Origin: a bacterium OM1 bin76 | GTDB taxonomy: Bacteria > Actinomycetota > Acidimicrobiia > Spongiisociales > ZC4RG35 | Direction: 5' to 3' | Length of the DNA stretch: 64,000 nucleotides | NCBI GenBank assembly: GCA_002238785.1 | Contig: MPNA01000005.1 | Location: 62,001-126,000 of the forward strand | Shown: positions 1 to 9,715 of the stretch, piece after piece | How positions within the stretch are numbered: the stretch's first letter is position 1 | How the letters are laid out: every line of letters begins with the position of its first letter | Made by a program: the position numbers and the translations under genes | The notes under the pieces: generated by a model | Told to the model about the DNA's origin: nothing | Seen by the model: the letters and a program-made list of their open reading frames with translations, nothing else | The model's database searches: none

Positions 1-1
1 T

Positions 2-61
2 GACACGTACCTTGGCATGGTGCGAACCAACGTTGAACGCATTGTTGCGGCTTTGAAGTGA
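2..61 (+). CDS. metal ABC transporter substrate-binding protein, C-terminal tail (partial)
   Basis: Only the last 19 codons are in the window, ending at TGA 59-61. The peptide ends NVERIVAALK, a pattern typical of the last helix of TroA/ZnuA-type periplasmic metal-binding lipoproteins. The next gene starts at GTG 58, overlapping this stop, and encodes the matching ATPase, which supports the identification. The metal (Mn, Zn or Fe) cannot be told from this fragment. Confidence 0.65.
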   Translation, partial: DTYLGMVRTNVERIVAALK

Positions 62-813
62 TCACCGAACCGACCCCGCACAGGGCGAGCATGTCTCTTC
101 GGGACGTGACTGTCGAGGTCGGTGGGCACATGGCCCTGAGCAACGTCACCTTCGACGTGGAACCGGGAACCCTGATGGGCGTCGTAGGACCGAATGGAGC
201 CGGCAAGAGCACCCTTTTCAATGCGATTGCCGGCCTCCTCCCGGTTCGCCAGGGGAAGGTAACCCTTCACGGCGCGGGACAGGGAACCGGAGCGTTGGCA
301 TATGTGCCTCAAAGAGAGAGCGTCAACTGGCGGCTTCCTGTGACCGTGATGGACGTTGTTTTGATGGGCCGCTGCTGCAGGCGGGGGTGGTATCGGCGGC
401 CCGGGAAGAGAGATCGAGAGATCGTCAACGCCTGCCTGGGCCGTGTGGGTCTGTGGGACTATCGCTCCGCTCTGATGACGGAACTCTCGGGAGGACAGCG
501 CCAGAGGGTATTCGTCGGCAGAGCGTTGGCCCAAGAGGCAAGCGTGCTCCTGTTGGATGAGGCTTTCAGCGGGGTTGACGTCGCCGCTCAGGAAGTCCTG
601 GTCGGGGTCCTGCAGACCCTACGGGATGAAGGGCGAATTGTCCTTCTGGCGACCCACGACCTGACCAACCTGACCGGTCGCTTCGACCAGGTACTGTGTC
701 TGAACCGCCATGTGTGCGCCTGCGGCCCTCCCAACCAGGTGTTCACGTCCGAGGTAATGGAGCAACTGTACGGCGGCCACGGTGTGCGCCTCACCATGGA
801 CGGGGATCGCTAA
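58..813 (+). CDS. metal ABC transporter ATP-binding protein (TroB/SitB/ZnuC type)
   Basis: This is the cytoplasmic ATPase of a metal-ion importer, 251 residues, the usual size. Walker A GPNGAGKST is at residues 44-52, the ABC signature LSGGQ at 143-147, Walker B VLLLDEA at 163-169 and the H-loop histidine at 200. The stretch VPQRESVNWRLPVTVMDVVL is characteristic of the manganese/zinc/iron ATPase group. The start is GTG, overlapping the upstream TGA, so translation is probably coupled. The permease follows after 9 nt, giving a binding protein-ATPase-permease operon. The metal is not determined; no Fur/Zur/MntR-type operator can be assigned because the operon start lies outside the window. Confidence 0.92.
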   Translation: MITEPTPHRASMSLRDVTVEVGGHMALSNVTFDVEPGTLMGVVGPNGAGKSTLFNAIAGLLPVRQGKVTLHGAGQGTGALAYVPQRESVNWRLPVTVMDVVLMGRCCRRGWYRRPGKRDREIVNACLGRVGLWDYRSALMTELSGGQRQRVFVGRALAQEASVLLLDEAFSGVDVAAQEVLVGVLQTLRDEGRIVLLATHDLTNLTGRFDQVLCLNRHVCACGPPNQVFTSEVMEQLYGGHGVRLTMDGDR

Positions 814-822
814 CAGCTCGAC

Positions 823-1641
823 GTGATAGATTTCATTGTCACACCACTAGAGCACGAGTTCATGGTGAGAGCCCTCATCGGCGCGATCCTGGTGGGGGTG
901 ATGTGTCCGCTGGTCGGCGCCTACGCCGTCACCAGGAACCTCGCCTTCATTGGGGACGCTCTCGCCCACGCCGTGCTTCCGGGAATGGTGCTCGGGTTCA
1001 TAGTCGGCATCAACCCGGCGATAGTCGCAGTCCCCACCGGGGTCTGCGTTGCCGTGCTGGTCAGGACTGTGAGTCGGCGTGCGGGTCTCAGCTCGGACAC
1101 TGCCATAGGCATTCTGTTTGCGACCATGTTTGCCCTGGGCCTGGTGATGCTGTCAACCTCAAAGACGATTACGGTCGATATAGAGGATCTGCTTCTGGGA
1201 CAGATCCTGGCAATAACACCCACCGGAATCTATGTGTCCCTGGGGATAACCGTGATGGTCGTCTTGGGGCTATTCGCCTTCCACCATTGGCTGGTCTTTA
1301 CGAGCTTTGACCCTCTGGGAGCCCAGGTCGTCGGCAAACGCGCCAGTGTCGCAGATTACGCCTTCCTGGTCATGCTTGCCCTGGTCATCGTGACAGGGAT
1401 TCAGGCGGCGGGAATTGTTCTGGTCATGGCAATGCTGGTAATACCCGCCGCCACGGCGTACCTGTTGGTGAGGCGTTTTGTCTCGATCATGATGACGGCC
1501 GCGGCGTTGGGGACCGCGGCCGCCGTCACCGGCCTCTACCTCTCCTACTACTTCAATCTGCCGGCCGGTCCCGCCATGACCCTGGTGGCCAGCGGAGTTT
1601 TCGTACTGGTTGTCTCATTCAAACGAAGAGCCCCGGTCTGA
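823..1641 (+). CDS. metal ABC transporter permease (ZnuB/TroC family)
   Basis: This is an integral membrane permease of 272 residues with about eight hydrophobic segments, as expected for the ABC-3 family. Family-typical sequence includes the N-terminal block MCPLVGAYAVTRNLAFIGDA, the SDTAIGILFA loop and the GIVLVMAMLVIPAATAYLL helix. It would form the membrane channel with the ATPase encoded immediately upstream. The start is GTG at 823. The gene ends the metal-transport operon: the next plus-strand gene begins about 200 bp further on. Confidence 0.92.
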   Translation: MIDFIVTPLEHEFMVRALIGAILVGVMCPLVGAYAVTRNLAFIGDALAHAVLPGMVLGFIVGINPAIVAVPTGVCVAVLVRTVSRRAGLSSDTAIGILFATMFALGLVMLSTSKTITVDIEDLLLGQILAITPTGIYVSLGITVMVVLGLFAFHHWLVFTSFDPLGAQVVGKRASVADYAFLVMLALVIVTGIQAAGIVLVMAMLVIPAATAYLLVRRFVSIMMTAAALGTAAAVTGLYLSYYFNLPAGPAMTLVASGVFVLVVSFKRRAPV

Positions 1642-1857
1642 GAGTTCTCTTTTAGACAACAACTCGTCGCCAGCGTCCACTAAACGTGCCCCGACCGTCC
1701 GTGCGGTTGACCGGTTACTATTCGATGCCGACATCGCCAGAGCGCATGGAGGCAATCGGTGACAACCCCTAATATCCCTTCGGCACTCAGGGATGGAGCA
1801 GGGTGATACCCCATTTAATGACCGTCCGCTATGTCCCATAGTTAAGGTATGAGCAAC

Positions 1858-3323
1858 ATGATCCCCGACAATGATCACAAAGGCAGGCTGGTGATTCGCC
1901 TCATTGTTTGCACCTTCGGACTTGTGGCACTCCTGTCGCTCGTGGCTTTTTGGGGGGGGGGGGGGGGGGGGGGGGAGGTGGGGGGGGTGGGGGAGGTGAT
2001 CTGGCAACGATTGATGTGGACAGTGCCGCCGTCAATGAGTTGATGATCCCGCCATTGCTGGCGCCGACGGCGGACGGCGACGTGATGCGGTTCGAGTTGA
2101 GGATTGCCGATAGCCGGCATGTATTCGGCGAGGGGCGAACGGCGACGACTCTTGCGTATAACGGGCAGTCGATCTTCGGGCCGACGTTGCTGTGGCGGAG
2201 TGGCGAGTTCGTTTCGATCGAGGTCACCAACGACCTTGAAGAGATCACCACCACACATTGGCACGGCGCCGATGTCCCGGCCGTCGCCGATGGTGGACCC
2301 TGGAGCACCATCGGCCCCGATGAGTCCTGGCTGGCCGAGTTCGAGGTGATCCAACCGGCCGGGACCCTGTGGTATCACCCGCATCGCAACGGAACTACTG
2401 CCGAGCAGGTGTACAACGGCGCTGCCGGAATGATCATCGTACAAGACGACAACCCCACAGCTGCGATGCTGCCACGCACCTACGGGGTCGACGACATTCC
2501 TTTGGTGTTGCAGGACAAGGAGTTCGATGATGACGGCCAACTCGTGTTTGAGATCGACGATTCGCAGGTGGGCGACCTCAACGACGAATTGACCGTCAAC
2601 GCAACCTTTAACCCGTTCGTGACCGTGCCCGAAGGCCTGGTCCGATTGCGATTGCTGAACGGAAGCCAGGCACGCGTCTACGAATTGTCAGTCGACGTCG
2701 GGCCCCTGATCAAGATCGCGGGCGACGGCGGTCTGCTTGAGGCGCCGGTCGAAGTCGACAGCGTCGAACTCGCTCCGGGTGACCGCGCCGAACTCATCGT
2801 CGACACCAGTCAAGGAACCACGGCACTCCTCGACGCTGACTTCGGCCGGGTAGTCGAGTTGCGTCCCGACGCGTCCTTACCGGCCATCGGGAGTCTGCCC
2901 GAATCGCTGGCCGAGATCGAAGCTCTCGCCGATTCCCCCATCGACAACGAGCGAACCATCGTTCTCGACGAAGTCCCCGGAGGCTGGGCCATCAACGGGT
3001 CCCAGATGGACATGGGGGTGGTGAACGAAACGATCCGGTTCGGCGACACCGAAAAGTGGACCATTAGTTCGCTTGAAGGTATCCACGCCTTCCACGTTCA
3101 TCAGACGCAGTTCCAGATCGTAGAGTGGAACGGCGAGCCTCCGGGGCCTGAGGACTCGGGATGGGAGGACACAGTGCTGCTACGCGAGGGCGACGAGGTC
3201 GTCATCGTTGCAAGATTCGACAGTTACACCAACCCCGACATCCCGTACATGTTCCACTGCCACATCCTCGACCACGAGGAGGAGGGCATGATGGGACAGT
3301 TCCAGGTGCTCACAGGGAGCTGA
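1858..3323 (+). CDS. multicopper oxidase with N-terminal membrane anchor, split by a poly-G frameshift
   Basis: The body, read from the G tract to 3323, is a three-domain multicopper oxidase. Copper-binding motifs are HWHG (about 2260), WYHPH (about 2370), HAFHVHQTQFQIV (about 3090) and HCHILDHEEEGMM (about 3255). A separate frame upstream (ATG 1858, or 1849) encodes a short basic segment followed by one hydrophobic helix, LIVCTFGLVALLSLVAFW, an export or anchor signal. AAGG at 1844-1847 suits the 1858 start. The two halves are joined by G24 at 1952-1975 and are out of frame as written; 25 or 22 G would join them. The in-frame ATG at 1908 would give no signal peptide, so I do not accept it. 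Possible roles are oxidation of metals, phenols or nitrite-like substrates; the substrate is unknown. Either phase variation or a sequencing error could explain the frameshift. Confidence 0.85.
1952..1975. repeat. homopolymer run of 24 G inside the multicopper oxidase gene
   Basis: This is an uninterrupted run of 24 G followed by further G-rich sequence to about 1998. It lies exactly between the anchor-coding segment and the oxidase body and encodes polyglycine in any frame. Changes in run length would switch the downstream frame. Long G runs are also error-prone in sequencing. Confidence 0.95.
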
Positions 3324-3846
3324 AACGGACCCATCCGCCGAGACCACGCCGCGGATTCAATAGGCTGCAGTCCGCACAACCGTGTCTACCAGGTCAATCT
3401 TGAGGTCCGGCTCCTGCCCACACCGCTCGGTACACGGCCTGGGCTATTCTCGAACCCCGCTGCGACCTGGGACCGGCGAAACGTTCCGCAACGGTATGAA
3501 CCGGCCACAGGATCGCAATGGCGTCGGTGGCGGTTCCTGTTCCTTGCACCCCGCGGACTGCCTATGCCTGTGTTTTGGCCTCCGTGGCTGTCACCACCTG
3601 CGTTCGCCGCTGCTCCTGGATCGAGGCCCACCGGCACTTGGCGCCGAGGACAGAGCCGACACCGGATTCTCCCACCTCCATACCAGCACACCCTGATGGC
3701 CCGCTCTCGCAGGGACCAGAAGGGGATCGACCGGCAGGCTCAAGAGCCGGAGTCGCCGTGGCCGACGCGGGCTGACCTCATCTCGGCCGGTCCAACCCTC
3801 AACTGCTGTACCACGCCTGTCCCATGAGAAGTGTCGCCTGCCTGTC
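3324..3846. other. intergenic region with no supported gene
   Basis: This gap of about 520 bp lies between the convergent oxidase and SLC13 genes. Short ORFs exist on both strands, but their translations are rich in Arg, Pro, Ser and Cys and resemble no family I recognise. I see no convincing terminator or RNA gene. It may be a decayed gene. Confidence 0.5.
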
Positions 3847-6174
3847 TCACAGGGGGAAGATGACCGGAACCAGCGCTATCACGATGCCGAGCACTACGAC
3901 GGTCAGGGGGGTGCCCACCCGAGCGTAGTCGACGGCCCGGTAGCCACCGGCGCCCATCACCAGGAGGTTGGCCTTGTGGCTGAAGGGAGTCATGAACGCC
4001 GCCGATGCGGCCAGGCTGACACCCATCATCGCCGCGTAAGGGTTCATGCCCAGTTGCGCGGCGGTTTCCAGGGCCACCGGCGCCAACAGCACCACCGATG
4101 GAGCGCCGTCCAACGCCTGGCTGAGGAGGCTGGCCAGCAGGACCAGAGCAATGAGAATGGCGTAGTTCCCCAGCGGTCCGAGGAGGTGTATTACCTGGTC
4201 CACTATCAGCTTGGCAGCGCCGGTGCTCTCCATGGCGACGCCCACCGGCAACACTGCCGCAACCAAGAAGATGGTCCGCCATTCTATGGCGCGGTACGCC
4301 TCTTCCATGGTGACGGTGCGGAAGAGGAGCACCAGGCTGGCGGAGATGAAGGCCGCCACATGGATGGGCTGGACGCCGAAAACCACCAGGCCGACCATGA
4401 GAAGCAGAGCGCCAAGGGCCAACGGCGCCTTATTGTGTCTTCGTGGCCGGAAACCCTCTGGAGACAAAACGACAAAGTCTGGATTGGAACCGAGCAGGCG
4501 GATCCGTTCCCAAGGGCCCTGTACCAGGAGGGCATCTCCCAGTTGGAACCGAAGTTCGGTCAAACCGGTGCAAATCGATCGCCCGTCTCGCCACACCGCC
4601 AGCAACTGCAGGCCGTACCGGTTTCGAAACTCCAGGTCCGCGACGGTCTTTCTCACTGCGGCGGACCGCGGCGCCAAAGCAACCTCCACTATGCCAAACT
4701 CCTCCGACTCCAGTTCTGTGGCGTCCACCTGCGTGTCCACCTGGATGTCACCGATTCCCACCAGATCCTGGACGCGGGCCAGGTCACAGGCAACCAGCAG
4801 GCCGTCACCCGCCTCTATCACCTCATCGGGAGACACGACCATGCGGGTGACGTCACCTCGGACGATGGCGCCGATGGTCACACCCATCAATTCGCCCAGG
4901 CGGGTGTTTTTCACCGTGGAGCCCACCAGCGAAGACCCGGCGGGAACCCTAATCACGGAGAGATGCGACTCAATGGACTTCAGAGCGGACAATCCCAGGT
5001 TCCTGACCCGAAAGTCCCGGTCGGACTGCATCCTGTGCAATTCGGACCGGGGACCCAACCCGATTATCCGGTCGCCCGCCTCCAGCGTCTGCGACGCCAA
5101 TTCGCCTCTCAATGTCTCGCCGGTTCGCTCTATCCCGACAATCACGACGCGGTGATGCTGCCGGAATTGGGCTTCTCGCAGGCTCTTGCCCACCAGTCCC
5201 GACTCCTCGGGAATCTCGGCCCTGATGGCGGTGAACCCCCTTACCCGCGGGATCTGGCGAGTCGTGGTGGGGCGAAGTTCCACCTGGCCCACCCGCATGA
5301 TGTCCTCCAGATCCGGCAATCGTCCCTCCACCAGCAGGACATCCCCGCCCTTCAGCAACGTGTCGGCTTGAGGCACAAAGTTCTTGGCGCCGCGCCTGTG
5401 GATAGAGATCACCTGAACACCCAGGGCGCCCGACAGGTTGGCCTCGGCCAGGGTGCTGTCGTCCAGCGGAGAGTTCTTGGGGATCCTTATCGTGAAGAGC
5501 CGATCCTCCAAGTGGTAGATGTGAGTGAGGTCGGCGGTGTCAGTCACCCCGGGACCTGCCACTCTGTCACGCAGGAGCTTTCTTCCCAGCGTGATCATGA
5601 ACAGGACTCCCCCGACCAGCAGCAGCGCACCGATCGGAGTGAAGTCGAAGAGACCGAAGGGCTGCAGGTCCCGCTCGGCGAGAATGGAGGCAGCCACGAT
5701 ATTGGGAGGGGTTCCCACCATGGTGGTGGTCCCACCCAGGATCGACCCGAAGGCAAGCGGCATCATCAGCCGGGACGCCGACAGCCCGGCTCGGCGGGCA
5801 ATGCCCGCCACCGCCGGCATCAGGACCGCGGTGGCGGCTATGTTGTTCATGAAGGCCGACAGCACTCCCGACACCAGCATCAGGATGATGATCAGCGGGA
5901 TCTCCTTGTTGCCGACCAGCCGGTAGATCCACGAGGCCACCAGGTCGGCTATGCCCGTGTACAGCAGTGCGGCGCTGATGATGAAGATGGCCAGCATGGT
6001 GATCACCGCCGGGGAGGCGAATCCCGTGAAAGCCTCGGTGGGTCCCACGTACCCCCCCACGATCAGCACCGACAGCCCCAGGAAGGCTGTCAGGTCAACC
6101 GGCAGCTTGGCGGTCAGGAACAGGTAGGCCATCACCACCAGCAGCAGGATCAGAAAGGCGATCTGCCAGGTCAT
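3847..6174 (-). CDS. SLC13 family permease with four RCK_C-like domains
   Basis: This is a 775-residue transporter of the divalent anion:Na+ symporter (DASS/SLC13) type. An N-terminal membrane half (residues about 1-200) and a C-terminal membrane half (about 590-775) are separated by a soluble block. That block contains four repeats resembling TrkA C-terminal (RCK_C) domains, each ending in a pattern such as GDVLLVEG, GDRIIGLG, GDGLLVAC or GDALLVQG. The paired transport motif is visible as MNNIAATAVLMP and QALDGAPSVVLLAP. I start at ATG 6174 (MTWQIAFLIL); the longer frame begins with TTG at 6210 and adds a hydrophilic stretch without a signal. The substrate is probably a dicarboxylate, sulfate or other anion. 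A second, related carrier lies just upstream on the same strand. Confidence 0.87.
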   Translation of the reverse strand: MTWQIAFLILLLVVMAYLFLTAKLPVDLTAFLGLSVLIVGGYVGPTEAFTGFASPAVITMLAIFIISAALLYTGIADLVASWIYRLVGNKEIPLIIILMLVSGVLSAFMNNIAATAVLMPAVAGIARRAGLSASRLMMPLAFGSILGGTTTMVGTPPNIVAASILAERDLQPFGLFDFTPIGALLLVGGVLFMITLGRKLLRDRVAGPGVTDTADLTHIYHLEDRLFTIRIPKNSPLDDSTLAEANLSGALGVQVISIHRRGAKNFVPQADTLLKGGDVLLVEGRLPDLEDIMRVGQVELRPTTTRQIPRVRGFTAIRAEIPEESGLVGKSLREAQFRQHHRVVIVGIERTGETLRGELASQTLEAGDRIIGLGPRSELHRMQSDRDFRVRNLGLSALKSIESHLSVIRVPAGSSLVGSTVKNTRLGELMGVTIGAIVRGDVTRMVVSPDEVIEAGDGLLVACDLARVQDLVGIGDIQVDTQVDATELESEEFGIVEVALAPRSAAVRKTVADLEFRNRYGLQLLAVWRDGRSICTGLTELRFQLGDALLVQGPWERIRLLGSNPDFVVLSPEGFRPRRHNKAPLALGALLLMVGLVVFGVQPIHVAAFISASLVLLFRTVTMEEAYRAIEWRTIFLVAAVLPVGVAMESTGAAKLIVDQVIHLLGPLGNYAILIALVLLASLLSQALDGAPSVVLLAPVALETAAQLGMNPYAAMMGVSLAASAAFMTPFSHKANLLVMGAGGYRAVDYARVGTPLTVVVLGIVIALVPVIFPL

Positions 6175-6277
6175 CGGACAGTTCCAGCCTCGGTCACAAC
6201 CAACCGGCAAGGTTCAGGGCGGCCGGCAAGCCTGGCGGCGCCCATGCCGAGGGACGGCCCGCCGGGCCCGTTCTCGA

Positions 6278-8044
6278 TCAAAAGGCCCACAGGCGGGGAA
6301 TGAAGATGATCGACAGGATCCAGAACAGGATGCTGAGCGGCACCCCCGTGCGCAGAAAGTCGGTGTATTTGTACCCGCCCGCGTTGTAGATCATGGTGTT
6401 GGTCTGGTAGCCGACCGGCGTTGAGAAACCCGTCGAAGCGGCAAATGTGATAGCCATCAGGAACGGCCGAGGGTCCACCCCGATCTGCTCGGCGGTGGAG
6501 ATGGCGATGGGCGCCAGCAGCACCGCCGCGGCCGCGTTGCTCATGGTGTCGGTCATGATGGAGGTCATCAGGTAGATGACCGCCAACACGGCGACCGGTC
6601 CCATGTCACCCACCAGCCCCACTGCCCGCTCTGCTATGAAACCGGCCGCGCCGGTCTTCTGCATGGCGATCCCGAGCGGGAGGATCCCGGCCAAGAGGAA
6701 GATGACCTGCCAGTTGATGGCATGGTATGCCTCCTCCAACTGGATTACCCGGGTTACCAGCAGGGCGACGCAACCGAGCAGAGCGGTAACGAGAATCGGG
6801 AAGACGTTGAACGCCGCCAGTCCCACCACCGCAATCAAGATGCCGATGACGAGCGGAGCCTTCCTTCGGAGCGCCGCCCCCGGCACTTCGTTGAGGACTA
6901 TGAAGTCATTGCTGCGACGCAGATCCCTGATTTCTTCTTCGTGAGCCTGGACCAGCAGTGCGTCCCCCAGGCTCAGCACCACAGAACTGAGCTTGTCGTT
7001 GATGACCTCGTTCTTCCGCTGAATGGCCAGTACCAGCGCCTTGTAGCGGTTCCGGAAGTCCACTTCCTTGAGGGTGTGGCCTACGAGGCCGGACCCGGGG
7101 GCCACCAGCGCTTGGACTACCCGGATGTCCTCCAGTTGCAGCGCCTCGTCCCGGAGCTTGAAGTCGGCGTTCATTTCAAGACGCAAGGCGCCTCGGAGGC
7201 GCATTATCGCAGTCACGGATCCATGCACCAACAGCACGTGGTCCGGCTGGAGCACCTGGCGCAAGGGCGCCCACCCGGTGCCACCCAGTTGCATGACCCG
7301 CAAGACCGTTACGTCGTGCTCCTCTCCCAGCCTGCTGTCGAGAACCGACTTGCCGACCAGCGGAGAGTTGTGACGGACCCTCATCTCCGCCACGTAGTCG
7401 CCCAGGTGGTAGATGGCGGCGTACTCTCTCATCTGACGGTCAGGCAAGAGCCACTTTCCCAGCACCAGGAAAAAAACCACTCCTGCCACGAACAGGATGA
7501 GACCCATTCGGCTGAACTCGAACATGCTGAAGGCGCCGTAGCCGGCCTGCTCTGAGATCGAGCTGACCAGCAGGTTGGTTGACGTGCCGATCAGGGTGCA
7601 CACACCGCCGAACTGAGAGGCGTAGGACAGGGGAATCAAGAGCTTCGACGCCGAAATCTTGCGCCGATTGGCGAGGATCGTCACCAAAGGGATGAAGACC
7701 GCCACCGCGGCGGTGTTGTTCACAAAGGCCGACATGATGGTGACCGTTCCCATGATGACCACCAAAGAGGAGTAATGGTCTCGGCCGAGCCGCACCATAA
7801 AGCGGCCCACCGCCGCGGTGGCGCCGGTCTTCTGCAATCCGGCGCTGAGGACGAACATGGCGGCCACGGTGAGGGTGGCCGGATTGCTGAAGCCGGAGAA
7901 GCCTTCTTGAGGAGTCACCAGGCCGAAGACCAACAGCGTGCCCAATCCGATCATGGCAACCAGATCCAGAGGGTACTTCTCGGAAACGAACAGAGCTACG
8001 GTGCCGACCAGGATCGCCAGCACCAAGATGCCTTCGGAGGTCAT
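6278..8044 (-). CDS. SLC13 family permease with two RCK_C domains
   Basis: This is a 588-residue carrier of the same family as the downstream gene, with the more usual two RCK_C (TrkA-C) repeats between the membrane halves, ending GDALLVQAHEE at about residue 375. Family features are FVNNTAAVAVFIPLV in the first half and SNAAAAVLLAPIAIS in the second. It starts at ATG 8044 with GGAG directly upstream. About 100 bp separate it from the next carrier gene, so the two could be co-transcribed. The anion transported is not evident. Confidence 0.88.
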   Translation of the reverse strand: MTSEGILVLAILVGTVALFVSEKYPLDLVAMIGLGTLLVFGLVTPQEGFSGFSNPATLTVAAMFVLSAGLQKTGATAAVGRFMVRLGRDHYSSLVVIMGTVTIMSAFVNNTAAVAVFIPLVTILANRRKISASKLLIPLSYASQFGGVCTLIGTSTNLLVSSISEQAGYGAFSMFEFSRMGLILFVAGVVFFLVLGKWLLPDRQMREYAAIYHLGDYVAEMRVRHNSPLVGKSVLDSRLGEEHDVTVLRVMQLGGTGWAPLRQVLQPDHVLLVHGSVTAIMRLRGALRLEMNADFKLRDEALQLEDIRVVQALVAPGSGLVGHTLKEVDFRNRYKALVLAIQRKNEVINDKLSSVVLSLGDALLVQAHEEEIRDLRRSNDFIVLNEVPGAALRRKAPLVIGILIAVVGLAAFNVFPILVTALLGCVALLVTRVIQLEEAYHAINWQVIFLLAGILPLGIAMQKTGAAGFIAERAVGLVGDMGPVAVLAVIYLMTSIMTDTMSNAAAAVLLAPIAISTAEQIGVDPRPFLMAITFAASTGFSTPVGYQTNTMIYNAGGYKYTDFLRTGVPLSILFWILSIIFIPRLWAF

Positions 8045-8332
8045 CTCCGTGGCCCTGTCATCGGAGTCTCCCTTCGGTGAAGCGATGGGTAGGATAACGG
8101 GCCATCATCAAGCTTCACGGCTTATCGACCATTCCTTTCTTGATCTGGCGTTGCCCGGCGCCGGGATGTGGGCGCCCAATGGGCGGGCGCCATGCAGTGG
8201 ATCGCTGAGGCACTATCGGTGGCTCCGGATTCCGCGGAACGGCAGCGTCTTGGGCAAACTGCTCACAGTCTTGGCAACCCTCTGGACGGCTTGATGAGGT
8301 TCGGTTAGGCTTATTCTTTGCCGTATGGCCCT

Positions 8333-8407
8333 GCGCCCGTAGCTCAATTTGGACAGAGCGTCTGACTACGGATCAGAAGGTTGGGGGTTCGAGTCCCTCC
8401 GGGCGTG
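8333..8407 (+). tRNA. tRNA-Arg (anticodon ACG)
   Basis: The sequence folds as a cloverleaf. The acceptor arm GCGCCCG pairs with CGGGCGT (terminal G-U). The anticodon stem TCTGA/TCAGA encloses loop CTACGGA, giving anticodon ACG at 8368-8370. The T arm is GGGGGTTCGAGTCCCTC. No 3' CCA is encoded. Confidence 0.95.
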
Positions 8408-8415
8408 CCGACCAC

Positions 8416-8439
8416 AGCGCCGGGACAGGCCGGTGCTTT
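8416..8439 (+). terminator. possible terminator after tRNA-Arg
   Basis: An 8-bp stem AGCGCCGG/CCGGTGCT (one G-T pair) with a 6-nt loop is followed by a short T run (TTTG). It sits 9 nt after the tRNA. The T tract is weak. Confidence 0.4.
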
Positions 8440-8460
8440 GTGAACTCAAGGAGGCGACAA

Positions 8461-9231
8461 ATGGGGCACCCCCACGGCACTTTCTGTTGGATGGACATCT
8501 ACCTTCCCGACCCTGAGAAGGGCAAGGCCTTCTATAAGGGGATGTTCGGCTGGGACTGGACCGACGTCCCCATGGGCGACACCGGGATGTCCTACACCAT
8601 GTTCGACCTGGACGGCAAGAGTGTGGGAGCCATGGGTCCGGCCATGCCGGGGATATTCCCAGAAGGAGTGCCGCCGACATGGTTTTCCTACATCGCCACC
8701 GACGACCTGGACGCCACCGCCGGAATGGCCCGGACCTTGGGCGCCAACTTCCTGATGGGACCTGCCGAGGTGGGCAACGGTCGAGTTGCACTCCTGCAAG
8801 AGCCGGGCGGAGCGGCGTTCTTTGTGTGGCAAGCTCTCGACTTCGGAGGAGCAGAGTTGGTCCGCTCCCCCGGCTCCATGGTCTGGAACGAGCTCTACAC
8901 CCGGAGTCTGGAGGCCACCAAGAGCTTCTACAGCAGCCTGTTCGGATGGGAGTGGAGCAGTGTGCCCATACCTCAAGGCGGCGACTACCACCTGGCCAAC
9001 CTGGGTGACTTCCAAGTGGCGGGGTTACTGGTCATGGACGACAATTGGGGAGAAATCCCTCCCCACTGGATGGTCTACATCCAAGTGGAGGACGCCGACG
9101 CGGCCGCAGCGAAGGTGACGAGCCTCGGAGGGGATGTCTGCGTACCCGTCACCGAGATCGCGGTCGGTCGGTTCGCGGTGGTCAACGACGACCAGAAGGG
9201 CACCTTCACCATCTTCGAACCCAACATGTAG
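8461..9231 (+). CDS. VOC (glyoxalase/bleomycin-resistance fold) protein, two domains
   Basis: The protein has 256 residues and two glyoxalase-like modules in tandem. The first begins GTFCWMDIYLPDPEKGKAFY and the second GSMVWNELYTRSLEATKSFY, each followed by a W-rich FGW core. ATG 8461 is preceded by AAGGAGG at 8449-8455, which decides this start over the upstream GTG at 8440. Such tandem VOC proteins are common in actinomycetes, and their substrates are mostly unknown. No metal ligand set can be assigned with certainty. It stands alone between the tRNA and an oppositely oriented gene. Confidence 0.85.
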   Translation: MGHPHGTFCWMDIYLPDPEKGKAFYKGMFGWDWTDVPMGDTGMSYTMFDLDGKSVGAMGPAMPGIFPEGVPPTWFSYIATDDLDATAGMARTLGANFLMGPAEVGNGRVALLQEPGGAAFFVWQALDFGGAELVRSPGSMVWNELYTRSLEATKSFYSSLFGWEWSSVPIPQGGDYHLANLGDFQVAGLLVMDDNWGEIPPHWMVYIQVEDADAAAAKVTSLGGDVCVPVTEIAVGRFAVVNDDQKGTFTIFEPNM

Positions 9232-9715
9232 GGCCCCCACCCAAAGCAGCATCACGCCTGCCATCGGTTCAGCGGATGCGCAGGACTGCGACACTGTGAA
9301 AAAATCACCGCCCAAGCAGTTGACTATTCCGGGCATTCGGAGCCACACTGTCTCATTGCTGCACAAATACCTCCCGGCCGGGCCGGAGCTCGCCCATGCC
9401 GGGACAAATCCAGAGGTCATGAGACCGCACTCCGCGTAGAGCCGCGGTCGCCCAGACCTTGATCGGTTAGGTGGTGGTGGGGGATGGGCCCGACGGGAAG
9501 GGCATTCTTGGAGTTCAATTCGCGAATTAGTTAAGGTATTCGCGACAAATGGCAGTGTGAACGCCGCCTCGAGCCCGGCGTCGAGTTCGCAGACGGCCAG
9601 GGTGTCCTGCCGCCGCAGGGATTCCCCAGCGTCGACGCACCTGCGGGATCCCACCGCAGTGACAGGCGAAGGAGCCACCGAAGGTCAGCCACCTGCGAAG
9701 CCGGGGCGCCCTTGC
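9232..9715. other. intergenic region with no supported gene
   Basis: This gap of about 480 bp lies between two convergent genes. Overlapping short frames on both strands have unnatural composition. No RNA gene, repeat or clear terminator is seen. Confidence 0.5.

Noticed and set aside
1908-1960. ATG 1908 as start of the multicopper oxidase
   Set aside because: It gives no export signal, whereas the other frame just upstream encodes a clear hydrophobic anchor up to the G run.
3976-6303. 775-codon plus-strand ORF opposite the first SLC13 gene
   Set aside because: It is antisense to a clear transporter; Gln/His/Arg/Gly-rich translation without domains is a GC-driven shadow.
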